Of a stretch of DNA of 64,000 bases, positions 33,458-44,618 are shown piece by piece. The first letter of the stretch is position 1. Every line of letters starts with the position of its first letter. This DNA is from Daedaleopsis sinensis (taxonomy: Eukaryota > Basidiomycota > Agaricomycetes > Polyporales > Polyporaceae): positions 2,108,001 through 2,172,000 of the forward strand of contig CM066302.1 in NCBI GenBank assembly GCA_033807695.1. Reading direction: 5' to 3'. The notes under the pieces are model-generated. The model was not told the origin of the DNA and did not search any database. It saw only the letters and a program-made list of their open reading frames with translations. Both the position numbers and the translations under genes were made by a program.

Positions 33458-34338
33458 CTGCGGTAAAGGTCACTGTAGAGCTCTGCAAGTAGGTGTGAGG
33501 AGGCTCACCGAGGGATATGTCTGCTGGTCGCACTCCAGCATAACGATCGTGGCCATTATGTAGCTTTCGCTATGCCCCGGTGCTGGCACGTTCAATCTTG
33601 GAGTCCGCCAGCAACTAGACCGGATTCAGCAAGTTGCAATTGAGGTTGTCGCAGAGACGGCGTGTCGTACTGCCGAGCTGCTGCCAGTACTAGTGCCGCG
33701 CTAGCTAGACGGCCGGCATGTCCACTCCGAGTCTCCGACTATGAATTTGAATACGTGGACAGCGGGCTGCACTCCGCCGCAGCGTGCGGCAGGAATGACT
33801 CACTCCAAACTCACCTGCTGCTTTGACTCAATCACGAGTCAGAATGATTCTATTGACATCATCACCCTACACTGGTGGCGCCCTCGTACGCGTAAGCTTT
33901 CGGCCTTCCTCTAACTTCTCTCACCACGTAGTTCAGACTCAAACGCCGTATGATGGCACGACACCTCAGAGAGAGCGTGATAGATACCAGGCACTCACTT
34001 ATCGAGATCGTATAAGCCTGATTGAAGATGTATGTGAGTATTTAGGAACATGTTACATGCTCAGGCTGAACCCACTCACTAGCACTCCGAGTTGCACAGG
34101 CTGCCTTGCTTTAAGTGAGTGAAAGCAAATCACTTGACAATAGTTTCGAAAGCAACGATCAGAATGAGGATCAGGCTTTACACTGTGGTCCGAGGCTATT
34201 CGACGGTGTGCATGATTATGATGGCGAAAGAACAGTGGACACTGGAGAAGTGTCCTCAGCCGCTCTCGACCGCTCACAAGCGAGCCGGGGCATCGGCTTC
34301 AACCTTCCAACTTCCAGACTAAGGCAGAATACTGCTTG
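33458..34338. other. intergenic, no gene seen
   Basis: The spacer holds the promoter of the monooxygenase and the 3' flank of the F-box gene. Short open frames have no domain. Confidence 0.45.
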
Positions 34339-35961
34339 CTATGCAATGTCTTCAAACCACTGCACGTCCAGCCTATTTTCCCTCAGCCTCTGAACTATCG
34401 CCCCGTCTTCCAATGCCGAGTCACACCTATCTAGGACGAGTGTGCCAACAGTGTGGAGCTCTGCCAGCAACATGGACAGGGAGCCCAGAAAGTCATCGGA
34501 CACGACGCACCCCGCCATCGTGACCGATTCGAGCTCAGGTACCAGCGGTTGTGTCGAGTGCGCCCGCCTCTGTGCGATGAACCGCAGGACGTCCTCCCCA
34601 CAGCTGGTGTCGAGCGTAAGGGACTTCACGAGGGGGACGGCGCGCAGGACGCGCAGAGTCCGCGCACGATCCCGGAAGCCCGCGAGGCGCAGGTTGCGGA
34701 CGTTCTCAAGGAAGGAGTGGGCGAGCATGAAGTCGAGGAAGCTCTCGAACGCGCGCTCCATGTCGTCGTCCTTACATGCGGTTCCGAACGTGATCCTGAA
34801 GTCCAGTGTATTACCACTGAGGGCAGTACGCGAACCACGGCCGGTCATACTGCGCCCGTAGCATATAGAGAGGGAGTGTAGGCGTTCGAGGGCAGGTATG
34901 GAGCGACGGGGAATCGAGGAGAACATGGAGAATCCTCCGCGCAGGAGCTCGGGGTTCCACTCGCGTCCGGCCCAGTGCTTCATGTCTGTCACTGCGATGT
35001 CGATCGTCGAGAGCGTGTGTGCCGAAGTTGCGATGTTCTCCAATACCGCGCCGATGGTCTGTATGTACATCGAAAGGGAAAGATGCCGAAGGAATTGGAG
35101 CGTCGCGGGTGGACGAGAAGGTGCGGGATTAGAGGTCGCTTCGAACGCCGAGATGGGTGGATGACGAAGTGTGAGGTCTACAAGGTCGGGACAACTCGCC
35201 AGAACATCGATGAGCTGACCGTCCAACGTGCTGGAATAGCTCTCATAGTCTAGGACAGAATCAGCCTTCGGTAACAGTGGAGGACTGTGGTAATCGATGC
35301 AGAGTTTTCGTAGTCGACAGTATTGTTCAGGATGGTATGGAATCCTGCAGTTGATGAGGGTCATCTCCGACACCTCATTGTAGAGCAGAGGAGTGACGAG
35401 GCAATCGGCCCAGCTCGAATGGGCAATCCCGCCGTCTATGAGCAGGGTTTGGACTTCCGGTGGCCAGGATCTCATCAACCACTTTGTGTTTTCTGGTTTG
35501 AGAGAGAAATTGAGCAGGGAGAGCTTGCGCACGCGTGGTTCGAGTCTCCAGAAGGCGGCCTGGTTCCCATCCCAGAACGAACGACAATCGATTGTGAGGT
35601 CCAAAGCAGCCCCTTCCATTTCCGTCAAGTACCTGATGATATCTCTTTTTGTGTTCGGCAGGGTGAATTCGGCCCAGAAGAGGGAGGAGTCCAAGCAGAG
35701 GTTCTGCCATCGGGTGCAAGTGTGCATGACGAGGTACTTGTACTTCGGATCTGGTGTTGCGATTCTGAAGATGGGTAAAAGAATCTCGTCCGGCATGGTG
35801 TTGATATTGACCAGAGAGTTCCGGTGTCGACGAAGCAGAGTGCTTACGTCCGTGAGCAGTTTACTGACATCCTGGAGGGCTTCGTCTATACTGATGAGCA
35901 CAGACTCTACCTTCGAGATCATGTATGTGTTGGATTTACCACATGGGCTATGAGAAGGCAT
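34339..35961 (-). CDS. F-box protein with leucine-rich C-terminal region
   Basis: A single exon of 540 residues. A short coiled segment precedes an F-box-like motif at about 54-100 (MPDEILLPIF, then CTRWQNLCL and FWAEFTL). The rest is made of irregular leucine-rich repeats typical of basidiomycete F-box/LRR proteins. F-box proteins bind Skp1 and present substrates to the SCF ubiquitin ligase; the substrate here is unknown. A 5' exon is possible but not seen. The gene is related in layout to the F-box gene at 53.8-55.6 kb, although the two are not close in sequence. Confidence 0.8.
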   Translation of the reverse strand: MPSHSPCGKSNTYMISKVESVLISIDEALQDVSKLLTDVSTLLRRHRNSLVNINTMPDEILLPIFRIATPDPKYKYLVMHTCTRWQNLCLDSSLFWAEFTLPNTKRDIIRYLTEMEGAALDLTIDCRSFWDGNQAAFWRLEPRVRKLSLLNFSLKPENTKWLMRSWPPEVQTLLIDGGIAHSSWADCLVTPLLYNEVSEMTLINCRIPYHPEQYCRLRKLCIDYHSPPLLPKADSVLDYESYSSTLDGQLIDVLASCPDLVDLTLRHPPISAFEATSNPAPSRPPATLQFLRHLSLSMYIQTIGAVLENIATSAHTLSTIDIAVTDMKHWAGREWNPELLRGGFSMFSSIPRRSIPALERLHSLSICYGRSMTGRGSRTALSGNTLDFRITFGTACKDDDMERAFESFLDFMLAHSFLENVRNLRLAGFRDRARTLRVLRAVPLVKSLTLDTSCGEDVLRFIAQRRAHSTQPLVPELESVTMAGCVVSDDFLGSLSMLLAELHTVGTLVLDRCDSALEDGAIVQRLRENRLDVQWFEDIA

Positions 35962-37368
35962 CGTACGTAACGCGTTAGAGAGTACTTTCGCCTTTCGCGA
36001 TCAGTACTTACGACGAGGCCTGGGTTCTGAGGATAGAGCCGGTGACATATATCTTGACTTTCTGTCCTGCGCACACTACCCCGGAGAGCATGGCGTATAT
36101 GTCTTCGAAACTTATATCGTCATGATAGACCATCGTCGCAGAGATACCACTAGATTATAGTCAAAGATAGCCCTGCGAGGAATAATAATGCTGAAGCTCA
36201 CGACGCCGCCGACTCACCATGCAGTGACGGTGGTAGAAGTTGTCGACGGTGCTTCTGGCGCTTGCTTGACTCCCGATTTCGAGCGGAGAAACCAGGTTTG
36301 CTCGGAGAAAGTGCCTGGAGCGCTGAGCGCCATTAATCTCCGACCCAATGTAACTGGCCGCAGACGATCGAACTCCAACGGATTTCTAATTTGATCATCA
36401 TTTACTATCTCCCTCTCTCCACTGCCTAATAGCTACGACGCTGCTGTGACTAGATTTTTTTGACCATATCATTCTCACTCAATCCATCTGCCACCACCGC
36501 TGCACGGAGTCCAATATGGAGAGAATCCCGCAAGGTCCACGGATATTCACGGGGGTTCCCTTGGCTCCCTTGCCAATGCCAGACCCACGAGGTACAGGTC
36601 CTATTTGAAGGGGGGGCCGGCCCTGTCTACCGGTGCTCCATGAACACAGCATAAAGAAGACATGCCCTACAAGCCTGTGTACATTAGTTGGGCGCTCTGT
36701 CGTTGCGAATCTCCGGTCCTAGATCACTGCCGGAGTCCAGAGATTGTACATAGTTTGGGGCAGTCTTCGCCGTAAGTTAATATTGCGACTGCGACTCTTT
36801 GGCAGATGCTGATGAACTCCCACTCCATCCATGATACGCCCCCAGCCACGGCCAATATGAACGTATGGACGATGCGCTCTCGGTCAGATCCTTGGTCCCA
36901 TTTCCACCTTTCATTCTCATGGTCGCAACCGCGGCTGAGGTCCCAGACTGCACAGCACTGCAACCCACGACAGCTGCCGCCGCGAGATCGGTGATATGGA
37001 ATCGAAATAAGCGTCAGAAACGGTCCTAGAAAGGTCCTGGCACGGCCAGCTACTTCGGATAATCTATTCAAGCGAACGAACACATATATCCTAGGACATG
37101 CCTCGCGGCGCACTTTGACATCGGCGTTCTGACCATGCCTATCTCTGACACCTGTTGCCAACTCCGGCTCCGGTGCTGAGCGTATACTTAGTTCAAGCTG
37201 CCACTTCGGGCGGTGACGTCTCCCACTAGGCTCAAGTGCTCACATATATATGTGCAGGTTTACGTGACCTGAGTTCGAGGTCTTTGCCCTACAAGACTCC
37301 GACGGTAGGACTGTCCACGATCCCTCTGCGAAGTCCCAATCGCCGTTTTACCGCGCAAAATCACCATC
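35962..37368. other. 1.4-kb region with no supported gene
   Basis: A 145-codon minus-strand open frame (36724-37161) has no recognisable domain and I do not call it. The right end is the promoter of the next gene. Confidence 0.4.
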
Positions 37369-39310
37369 ATGTCACAAGAGGTTGATGGCTATTCGAGATT
37401 GTGCGTGCACGCTATTTGCTGTCTGCGTATGCTGATCCAGCGGCCAATACTTCTTCCTTTAGAATAGTTGAGAACTATTGCATTGTCGCCACAACGGGTA
37501 CGTGGCACACGTTCGACATCAAAGTCCATTAAGCATGCATTGAGCCTACGACCTCCATACAGCCCTGCTGTGGTTTGATTTCAGCTTAACGTTCACAACT
37601 GAAGTCCGACGCATATGGAGGCGAAAGTTCTCTGGCGCAACCCTCGTATTCCTCTTTATGCGCTACTCCGCACTCTTAGATAGAGTACTGTTCGTCCTCG
37701 AAGTCCTCTTATGGAAATCAAGTGATAGGGTAGGTCTTCGTATTGACTATACTCCAGTCCCCCAGGCTAACCCTGCATCATAGACATGCTACATGATCGA
37801 AAGAGCGGATGATGTTCTCGTTGTACTCAACTATCTCTCGTTTGCAGGTGCGCAGTGATGTTCCCTTCATTTCAACTCTCGCTGCCCCGCTTCCCTTTCG
37901 ACTCATTCACATCTACTATAGCGTTCACAATCCTTCGAGTATATGGTGTCTGGGGACGAGATTGGAAACCGCTTCTCTTTGTGGTGCCTTTGGCACTTGT
38001 CAAGCCCGTCTTATATGCTGTGAGTGTATTGCCGTCTCCCGTCGGGTTTCGTACTGATTATCATGGACATTAGTATGAGAACGTTAGCTATACACCCGCT
38101 CAAGCTGGACCACCCTTCGGATGCGTCCTCAGCTATGATATCTCAGATCATACTCTAGCGACGTGAGTGCTTTCGAATCGTGTCGCTCCGCTGGGTTTCT
38201 TGACTAACACAGAACTACTAGATGTGAGATCCTACTTCTTGGTCTTGGTCTCTGGTAGTCCCGTTGCACCGCTGACAATCGGTTGAGCAGTTTCGGTCAT
38301 CGTGAAAGTCACAACCATCGCAGCAGATGCGATACTCATCGTGCTTACTTGGATTAAAACCTTTGGAATCAACAAAGACTCCTTGAAGCTCGGCATGAAG
38401 ACTCCGCTCGCGACCCTGCTCCTGCGCGACGGTGAGTTTAATTCTCACGCGTGAAGGAAGGCGCAATGTACTCATGCCTGCCATCTGGTTCGGCACAGGC
38501 ACTGCTTACTTCATGTGCGCTCTCTAGCTATTTCTGCGCACAGCGAAGTTGAGCTCACATGCTCTGCAGTATCCTGCTGTTGATTCAGATTGTGACGATC
38601 ATCACCAGCCAAATCGGCTCTGTAAGTTCGTTCCATAGTCAGCCCAACTTCTCCTTCTCACGCGTACATTATTTCCGAACAGTCTCTCACTGTATGGCTC
38701 GTGTGGCCATACTTCGACCAAGTGTACGTCCTGTCGACTCAACGTTTGGCAGCCTGCTGACTCCGCCGCCGACATAGCCTCACAGTGATCTTCCTCTCGC
38801 GCTTCATGCTGGACCTCCGCGGGCTCTACTTCGCCGACCGGCCGGACACACTGCAAGGCTCGTTCTCTATCCCCGGCTTCTCCGACATCCGCTTCACCAC
38901 TTCGATCATCGTGGGCAACCTCGGCGCGCCCCTCTCCGACGCGGATGGCAGCAACAACTCCGAGGTCTCGTCCACCCATTCCGCATCATCTCCGACGCGG
39001 GGCCCTCGCGATGTCGAGGATATCGCGGGCGTCACAGGCGAAAGCGCTGCCCAGGAAGAGAAGTACGGCGCGGAGTGGTACGAGGACGAAAAGCCCGAGT
39101 ATGCGCGGGACCCGTTCAAAGAGGGCATGAGGCCCCCGCTTGCCATTGAGTTTGGGGCGTCGAGGGTGGCGGAGGTCGAACTGCTGGAGATGGTTTCGCC
39201 CATCAGTCCGTCGAGTCTTGCTAGCCCGGTGAGTAGCGTCCGCTTTGTTCGTGCATCTCCGGACGCTGAACGCTGTGTAGGAGTCATCTCAGGGCCCGTC
39301 AACTTTATGA
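37369..39310 (+). CDS. DUF6533-like seven-helix membrane protein B
   Basis: The best-preserved member of the group. Start ATG at 37369; the first exons give SRLIVENYCIVATTALLW, then the DUF6533 loop EVRRIWRRKFSG and MRYSALLDR, RVYGVWGR, PPFGC, LTWIKTF, LLRDG, VWLVWPYF and FLSRFMLDLRG. The tail keeps VGNLGA and DPF-x-x-GM. The stop at 39308-39310 assumes removal of intron 39229-39280; without it the protein runs to 39423 with an unrelated tail. All exons join in phase only if a 2-nt exon (38222-38223) is included between introns 38163-38221 and 38224-38290. Seven helices predicted by eye; role unknown. Confidence 0.8.
38222..38223 (+). other. candidate 2-nt exon AT in gene B
   Basis: Lies in the context ACTAG-AT-GTGAGA. 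The exon before it ends with two bases of a codon (AC) and the exon after it opens with two bases (TT) before the frame of the LTWIKTF helix. Adding AT yields ACA and TTT. Every other acceptor that would fix the phase passes through a TGA at 38284-38286. Confidence 0.65.
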
Positions 39311-39802
39311 TGACTAGAAAGCACTGGTGGCGTGTCAACGACGATTATTTGTGTACGATATGCTACATAGTGGTACCTAGGATACCCCTGTCAAGTCTGT
39401 GCCTCACTCACAGCGCAAAATGAAGCTATACGTCTTCTCTCTATGTTATGAAGACAGAACGTGCGGCTTGGCTACTGAAGACATTTAGAGAAACCTCCCG
39501 TGACTTTCCGACTCCGCGGACCAGTTGTTCGGACCTGTCTCTGCCTGTGCATGCACCAGAGGAATCGACGGATCATCCTCTTCAGGCCACCTCGTCTGAC
39601 CGACTCTAACGTCCGATGAGTGTTCAATCTGACTGGGGACAATCGAGCTAGTTGCTCTGCGTAGGAGAAAGGCGTATCTTCGATTCGGTCGACGGCATTC
39701 ATACATGATTATCTCGAGAGCACATTATCATCGTGATCGTACAGCTTCCAAAAATTTCGCCTCTCGTCGCGCTGCACGTATTCCGTCGTCCACACGAGGC
39801 TC
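39311..39802. other. convergent spacer
   Basis: 492 bp between the 3' ends of gene B and the penta-EF-hand gene. Nothing recognisable. Confidence 0.5.
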
Positions 39803-40994
39803 TTACGGCAGACTGAGGACGGTGTGCAGGAACTGCTCGTAGTTGATCTGCACCCAGCCGTCGCGGTCCGTGTCGAGCTTCGTGAACGTCTCCGAAATCT
39901 GCTTGATGACGACGCACGCGCGCACGAAGCGGTCGAAGGTGATGCCTGGTGGGGGCGCGCCGTGGCCTGCGCGAGGGCCGGAGCCTGATGCGAAGTCTAC
40001 CCCACCAGGGGAGACGTGGTCAACGCTTGTCCGTGCACGATCGTAAAGGAGATGAAACCGAAGGGGAAGAGGGATAGCAGTAGAAGGGTGGCACCGCGCG
40101 AGTGATGGGATAGCAAACTGGACAGAATCAGTACTCACCGTACTTCGCCTCAACAAGGCGCAAGAGCTGTGGCGAGAGGTTGTAGCCAAACTGGCGCAGA
40201 GCCTCCTGCAGCTCGCTGCCTTCAATCGTGCCAGAGTTATCCCTGTCGAAGTGGCGGTAGACGTTTTGCCAATCCTTGATGTACTTCCACAGGCCGGCAA
40301 ACTCGTTGAACCCGATCGTGCCACTCCGGTCGGTGTCCTGAACAGATCAAGGTTAGCGCTTTGCTCTTCTTTGACAATCAGGTATCACGCACGAAGATCG
40401 ACATGAGGAGCTTGACGGTATCAAGGTCGAAGGCTGTGATGCATCGTCGTAGGGAATGAGTATAGCTATCGAACCACAGACGAACTGCCAAACTCACGCG
40501 TCCAATCTCCGTTTATCAGTGCTTTCTCTGGGGATGTCATATAAGCTACCCACGCGCAACCTTATGTGTTTCTTGACTCACGGAGCTCATTGACAGAGAT
40601 GTGGTTTGATCGGTCCACATCGACGGCTGTAAACCACTGCCACAACCTTCGCGCACACAACGGGTTAGGTTTTGCGTGTTCCAGCTTGGCCATTCATACA
40701 CTCACTGAGGATCTGCGCCCGCGGGAGGGCCAGGAGGTGCGGGTGCAAACCCGCCAGGACCAGGGCCTCCGCCGCCATACCCCGGAGGACCTCCACCGCC
40801 GTACCCCGGAGGACCTCCGCCACCATACCCTGGAGGACCGCCGCCGCCATACCCTTGCTGACCACCGTATCCGCCACCATATCCTCCACCTCCGCCGCCG
40901 CCGCCGTAGTTCTGCGTGAACATATCAATAGCCGCTACAACGCTGCAAGAAAAGACGGTAGATGTGGTGGCACAAGACTCACTCCGTAGGACAT
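39803..40994 (-). CDS. penta-EF-hand calcium-binding protein (PEF1/ALG-2 type)
   Basis: Seven exons (40994-40983, 40911-40706, 40646-40582, 40527-40498, 40433-40393, 40337-40139, 39945-39803) give 231 residues. The N-terminal third is a low-complexity Gly/Tyr/Pro domain with near-identical repeats of GGGGPPGY, encoded by 21-bp tandem repeats. Five EF-hands follow. Loops such as DVDRSNHIS, DTDRSGTIG, DRDNSGTIE and DTDRDGWVQ carry the acidic ligands at positions 1, 3 and 5, and the last hand would serve for dimerisation. The family acts as a calcium-dependent adaptor in ESCRT, membrane repair and vesicle coat functions. Exons of 12, 30 and 41 nt are notably small. Confidence 0.92.
40755..40870 (-). 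repeat. tandem repeat encoding Gly-Tyr-Pro motif
   Basis: About four copies of a 21-bp unit in the N-terminal part of the penta-EF-hand gene. On the plus strand the core reads CCGCCGTACCCCGGAGGACC. Copies differ at a few positions. Confidence 0.7.
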
Positions 40995-41480
40995 GTTTTC
41001 AGAGATATGTAGAGGGGTCGACGAAAAGCTTATCTGGGGGTTCGAGTTCAAGGGAGATTTGTGGTAGCGCGTACATGGCGGCAGTATATATACCTGTATG
41101 TGGGCCGCTTAGAGAGCACTGTGAGGTGAGGCGAGGCGAGGCGACCTATGCAGTGATGACTTCCGGTAGAAGAAGAGAGGCAGTAGAGCGCAGTAGGCGT
41201 TTGGGCGGTGCCACTGCCTTCATCTCGATACGCACGTCATCATCTCCCCGGCCCGGGGCTCCGGTAATTGTGCAAGTACTAGTTGTTGTAAGCGGTACGG
41301 TCCTTGGATGCCACCGTCGTGACCGTAGTTTCCGGGTGCAACAGCTCAAGGAGCGAAGTTGTATAGTCGACTCATCTAGTAGTTGTAGTATAGAAGTGCA
41401 TCAGTACTAGTCACCGTAGTACTATACTATGTAGTAGTCTAGTAGTACTTATTGTGCGGCATGGGCCTATCATGTCCGAG
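40995..41480. other. intergenic with short TAG/GTA runs
   Basis: No gene. The segment 41380-41455 is dense in TAGTAGT/AGTACT strings. Confidence 0.5.
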
Positions 41481-43222
41481 TCACTCATCTCCTTCCGCAA
41501 CATCCTGGCATCTCATGTCGCCCAGCTCATATCCAGGTTCAACATCACACGCTAAACCTGAGTGCGGAAGACAAGTCGTATACCGGGGAACTCGGGGTGA
41601 GTGAGAGTATGGCGATCCTGGGGAGTCGTGGCATCCGACATCCTTTTCGCTCTCGAAGAGAGGAGTGATGAGAGACGTCCTGAAGTCCACAAAGCCGATA
41701 GACATCATGGCCTGTCCATGAGTACCAGCACCAGCCAGGCCGTCCGAGTATTGAATGCCGCGGAGGTTGAGCATCAGACGCGACAAGCAGATCACCGTAA
41801 AGCTGCAGCAATAGTCAGTCACTACGACAAGTCAGAAATATAACATGACAAGCCGTACACCTGGTCGAAGTAGGATACGACGTGCCAAAATGGGAGAGTC
41901 TATCCATTCTAGGCATGAGAGGACGAAGGCACCAAATATGAGTGACACCACTCACATGGCCAAGTTCGTTGCTGATTATCTTCATGATGCCCATGAGCAG
42001 GAGCAGACTACATGTTAGTCGTTTAAGAATGTGAAGTCAAAATAGAACGGTGGAGAGAGCAAGGCGTACGTAAAGTAGATGGTCCCTAATATTGCATATT
42101 AGTAGCCCGCCCCATGCATAGAATTATACACATACTCACCATCGCGCAGAAGCAGAGTCGCAAGTGGTGTTCTTATTCCGAGTTTCGAAGATTCCATGTA
42201 AATACCGTAGGTTCTCACCCAAGTCAGCACAACTAAGAGCGCGTCTGCTGTAGTCGTCGTGACGGTCATCGCAATTGTAACTGGTGGGGTTCCGTCACAT
42301 TGTTAGATTGAGTAAAGACCTCCGACTTCGAGCAGTATGACGATATCTTACATCTAGCAACAGTCAATCCAGCAGAGCCCGAGCTGTGTATGAAGCACTC
42401 ACTTTGCGAAAGTATCGTCAGATATTGCGTAAATGATACCGCATCCGTAGGGAGGCCCGGTTTGAAGAGCTATATAGTGCGCGCTCTGGACCTGTCACGG
42501 CTGATGTTCAGGATACCCAAGTATGAGTATGGGAGCATTCGAAGCTCACAATGTATAGAATCGGCTTCACGAGTGTCAAAGGTACAATTGCGACAAGGGG
42601 CGTCCATGCTCGATCCCATACTCCATATACACGGAGGGACGTGAAAGCTAAGGGTTGATACAAGACGCAGCGTGAGTTACGGTTAATTAGTTGGTCAAGA
42701 GATAAATTTAACACACCTGCAAAAGTCAAGTAGTTGATGATCACCAGAATGTCATCCGTGTGGTAGATTGCTGAGCAAACCTGATAAAAGAGCTATAAGT
42801 ACATCATCATAGTCGTATCGCGCGGAGTTGGATGGTGACCTTATCGTTCGAGTTCCACAGGAAGATAACGAGTATGAAAAATACTCTGTCCGCCAACGCA
42901 CTGTAACGCATCAAGAGAATTACGAAGGTCGCCCCGGTTAGCTTGCGTTTCCATATGCATTGAACTTCAGCCGTGAAAGTTAAGGCGAAGTCGAAGAAGA
43001 GCCATGCTGGTTGTAGTGTTGGTGTTGGTGTTCCCGAGTCGTGAGTACTAGTGCTAGATACAGAGTTGAGGACTATACCTGTTGATGCGACAATGCAGTA
43101 GTTCTCAACAAGCCTAAGGTGGACTATATGTCAGCATCACGGAGGTGAGCGGATCTAAACTTTGCTACTCACAACCTCGGAAAATCGTCTATGATATCTT
43201 GCGCCGCGTCGCTCGACGACAT
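41481..43222 (-). CDS. DUF6533-like seven-helix membrane protein C
   Basis: Start ATG at 43220-43222, stop at 41481. The exons give LVENYCIVAST, FFDFALTFTAEVQCIWKRKLTG, MRYSALADR, a HTDDILVIINYLTF helix, RVYGVWDR, GPPYGC, LTWVRTY, LLLRDG and CLSRLMLNLRG, all matching gene B. The tail is shorter and lacks the VGNLGA and DPF motifs. Exons join in phase only with a 2-nt exon at 42352-42353, between introns of 49 and 71 bp. All other AG dinucleotides in the downstream intron give the same wrong phase. Seven helices predicted by eye; function unknown. Confidence 0.75.
42352..42353 (-). other. candidate 2-nt exon AT in gene C
   Basis: Context GCTAG-AT-GTAAGA on the minus strand. It completes codons AAA and TTT (Lys-Phe), matching Thr-Phe at the same place in gene B. 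Confidence 0.65.
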
Positions 43223-43709
43223 GGTACCGCTGGCAGTAGGTACAGTACACGCGTCGATAGAAGGGGGGAGCTTGAAGAAGTTGCAGCGAGGGCAACTCTA
43301 GACGGCGACACTAAGGCGACAAGAAAAGACGGCCATACTTATAGAGTTACCTCGACCGTAGACATCTACTAGAGATTGAGTTTGCTGTTACCCGTGTATG
43401 CAATCATCTATTGCTCCGACGTCGGGGTAGAGCCGCCGAGGAAGACTGAGATGTATACAACGACTTGGGTGGGCTTCCGCACATATTTGTCCATGCGGTG
43501 TTGATGTATGGCACCGACGGTGGTAAACCTGCGAATCCATACTACGTGTTTGTACATTAGTTGCAAATTAGGGGAAGGCTAGCATGTGTGACGTCTTCTT
43601 CATGTCGCTTTTGGGAAAGTGAACGATGCCTTTAGAAACCGCACTGCAGGGTAGATATCAGATCGAGAAGTCGTACGTATGACAGCTTCGACTTGAGGCT
43701 AACCGGGAC
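43223..43709. other. intergenic, promoter side of gene C
   Basis: Nothing recognisable besides the probable promoter of gene C. Confidence 0.45.
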
Positions 43710-44040
43710 GGACTAGAGCCGACTTGGTCGGCGTAGATAGCCACGCTTTCATCTGAGTGACATCCGCGCAGTGGTCGTGTTGAACTCGCTGATGGTCTCC
43801 TAGTCCATTGGAGTATATTCGGCGGGCATCAAGGATGAGTCGCGATATGGTTAGGATAATGATGCCGGCGGGTGCTAGACCCGGAGGTATTGTTCTGTAA
43901 ATACATGAGTGGAGACGAAGGCAAAATGCTCATACATTTCGTGGAAGTAAGGCCAGACGAGCCCGACGGTGACACTCCGCTATGCTTGTCATAGTATATC
44001 CCGACACGGTCAGACACATGTAAATACGTCCTCCTGCATA
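43710..44040 (-). pseudogene. C-terminal relic of a DUF6533-like gene
   Basis: On the minus strand SVTVGLVWPYFHE is followed by a possible intron and then GIIILTISRLILDARRIYS. These equal the last two conserved blocks of genes B-E (LVWPYF and ILSRF-x-LDLR). The frame stays open to a TAG near 43710. Upstream, one further short piece might correspond to the exon after LLRDG, but the N-terminal two thirds of the gene are absent before gene D ends at 44619. I call it a truncated copy; a transcribed fragment cannot be excluded. Confidence 0.6.
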
Positions 44041-44618
44041 GACTAGTCAGCGTGCGCCAGATATAGAAGAGCAGATCAGAGCCACACATTTGGAGTGTAG
44101 CCTAAGTTTAGTAGCTGGCAGTGACACCCTCACCCTCCTCGGAACCGGAGCCAGCGAACTACCCTTTCATCTTGATATCAGGGTGATACAAGGAACCATG
44201 TCGGTGGTCGATAAGACCGATGAGATGAGCGATGAGAAGGTAAGCACGTGTGATGCATGATCTATTCATCCGACCGCCAAATTCTCTCTCTGTTTGTTCA
44301 TCTGTCATTATCTGGAAAATGAGGGAAGAAGAAGTTCGTCAGACGGCCGGAATTATGACTGCGTGAGAGTAGTTCGTATGGAAGAAACTGTTTAGCGCCA
44401 CATGTAACTGAATTCAAGAATCAAGCTGACCAGTATAAATATGTACATCATCTCGCAAATTGCCCGGGTGACACGGACACAGCACTGAGAATGCTCCTCG
44501 GAGCGCAAGTGGTCATCGCATAACTTAGAGATTGCGACATCCTGTAGTAATATACCTATGAACATCGGTCAAAACTTGAAGAGGAGTAGTTCAAACTGTA
44601 CCTCATCGGCGATTCTAA
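44041..44618. other. spacer between relic and gene D
   Basis: A plus-strand ATG at 44198 opens a 14-codon frame ending at a good GTAAGC donor (44240), but no downstream exons can be joined with confidence. Confidence 0.3.

Noticed and set aside
32418..33533. Long open frames in other phases and on the other strand over the FAD monooxygenase
   Set aside because: Arg/Pro/Ala-rich shadows of a GC-rich gene, with no domain.
36724..37161. 145-codon minus-strand open frame upstream of gene B
   Set aside because: No recognisable domain or family motif; considered as a DUF6533 relic but the diagnostic blocks are absent.
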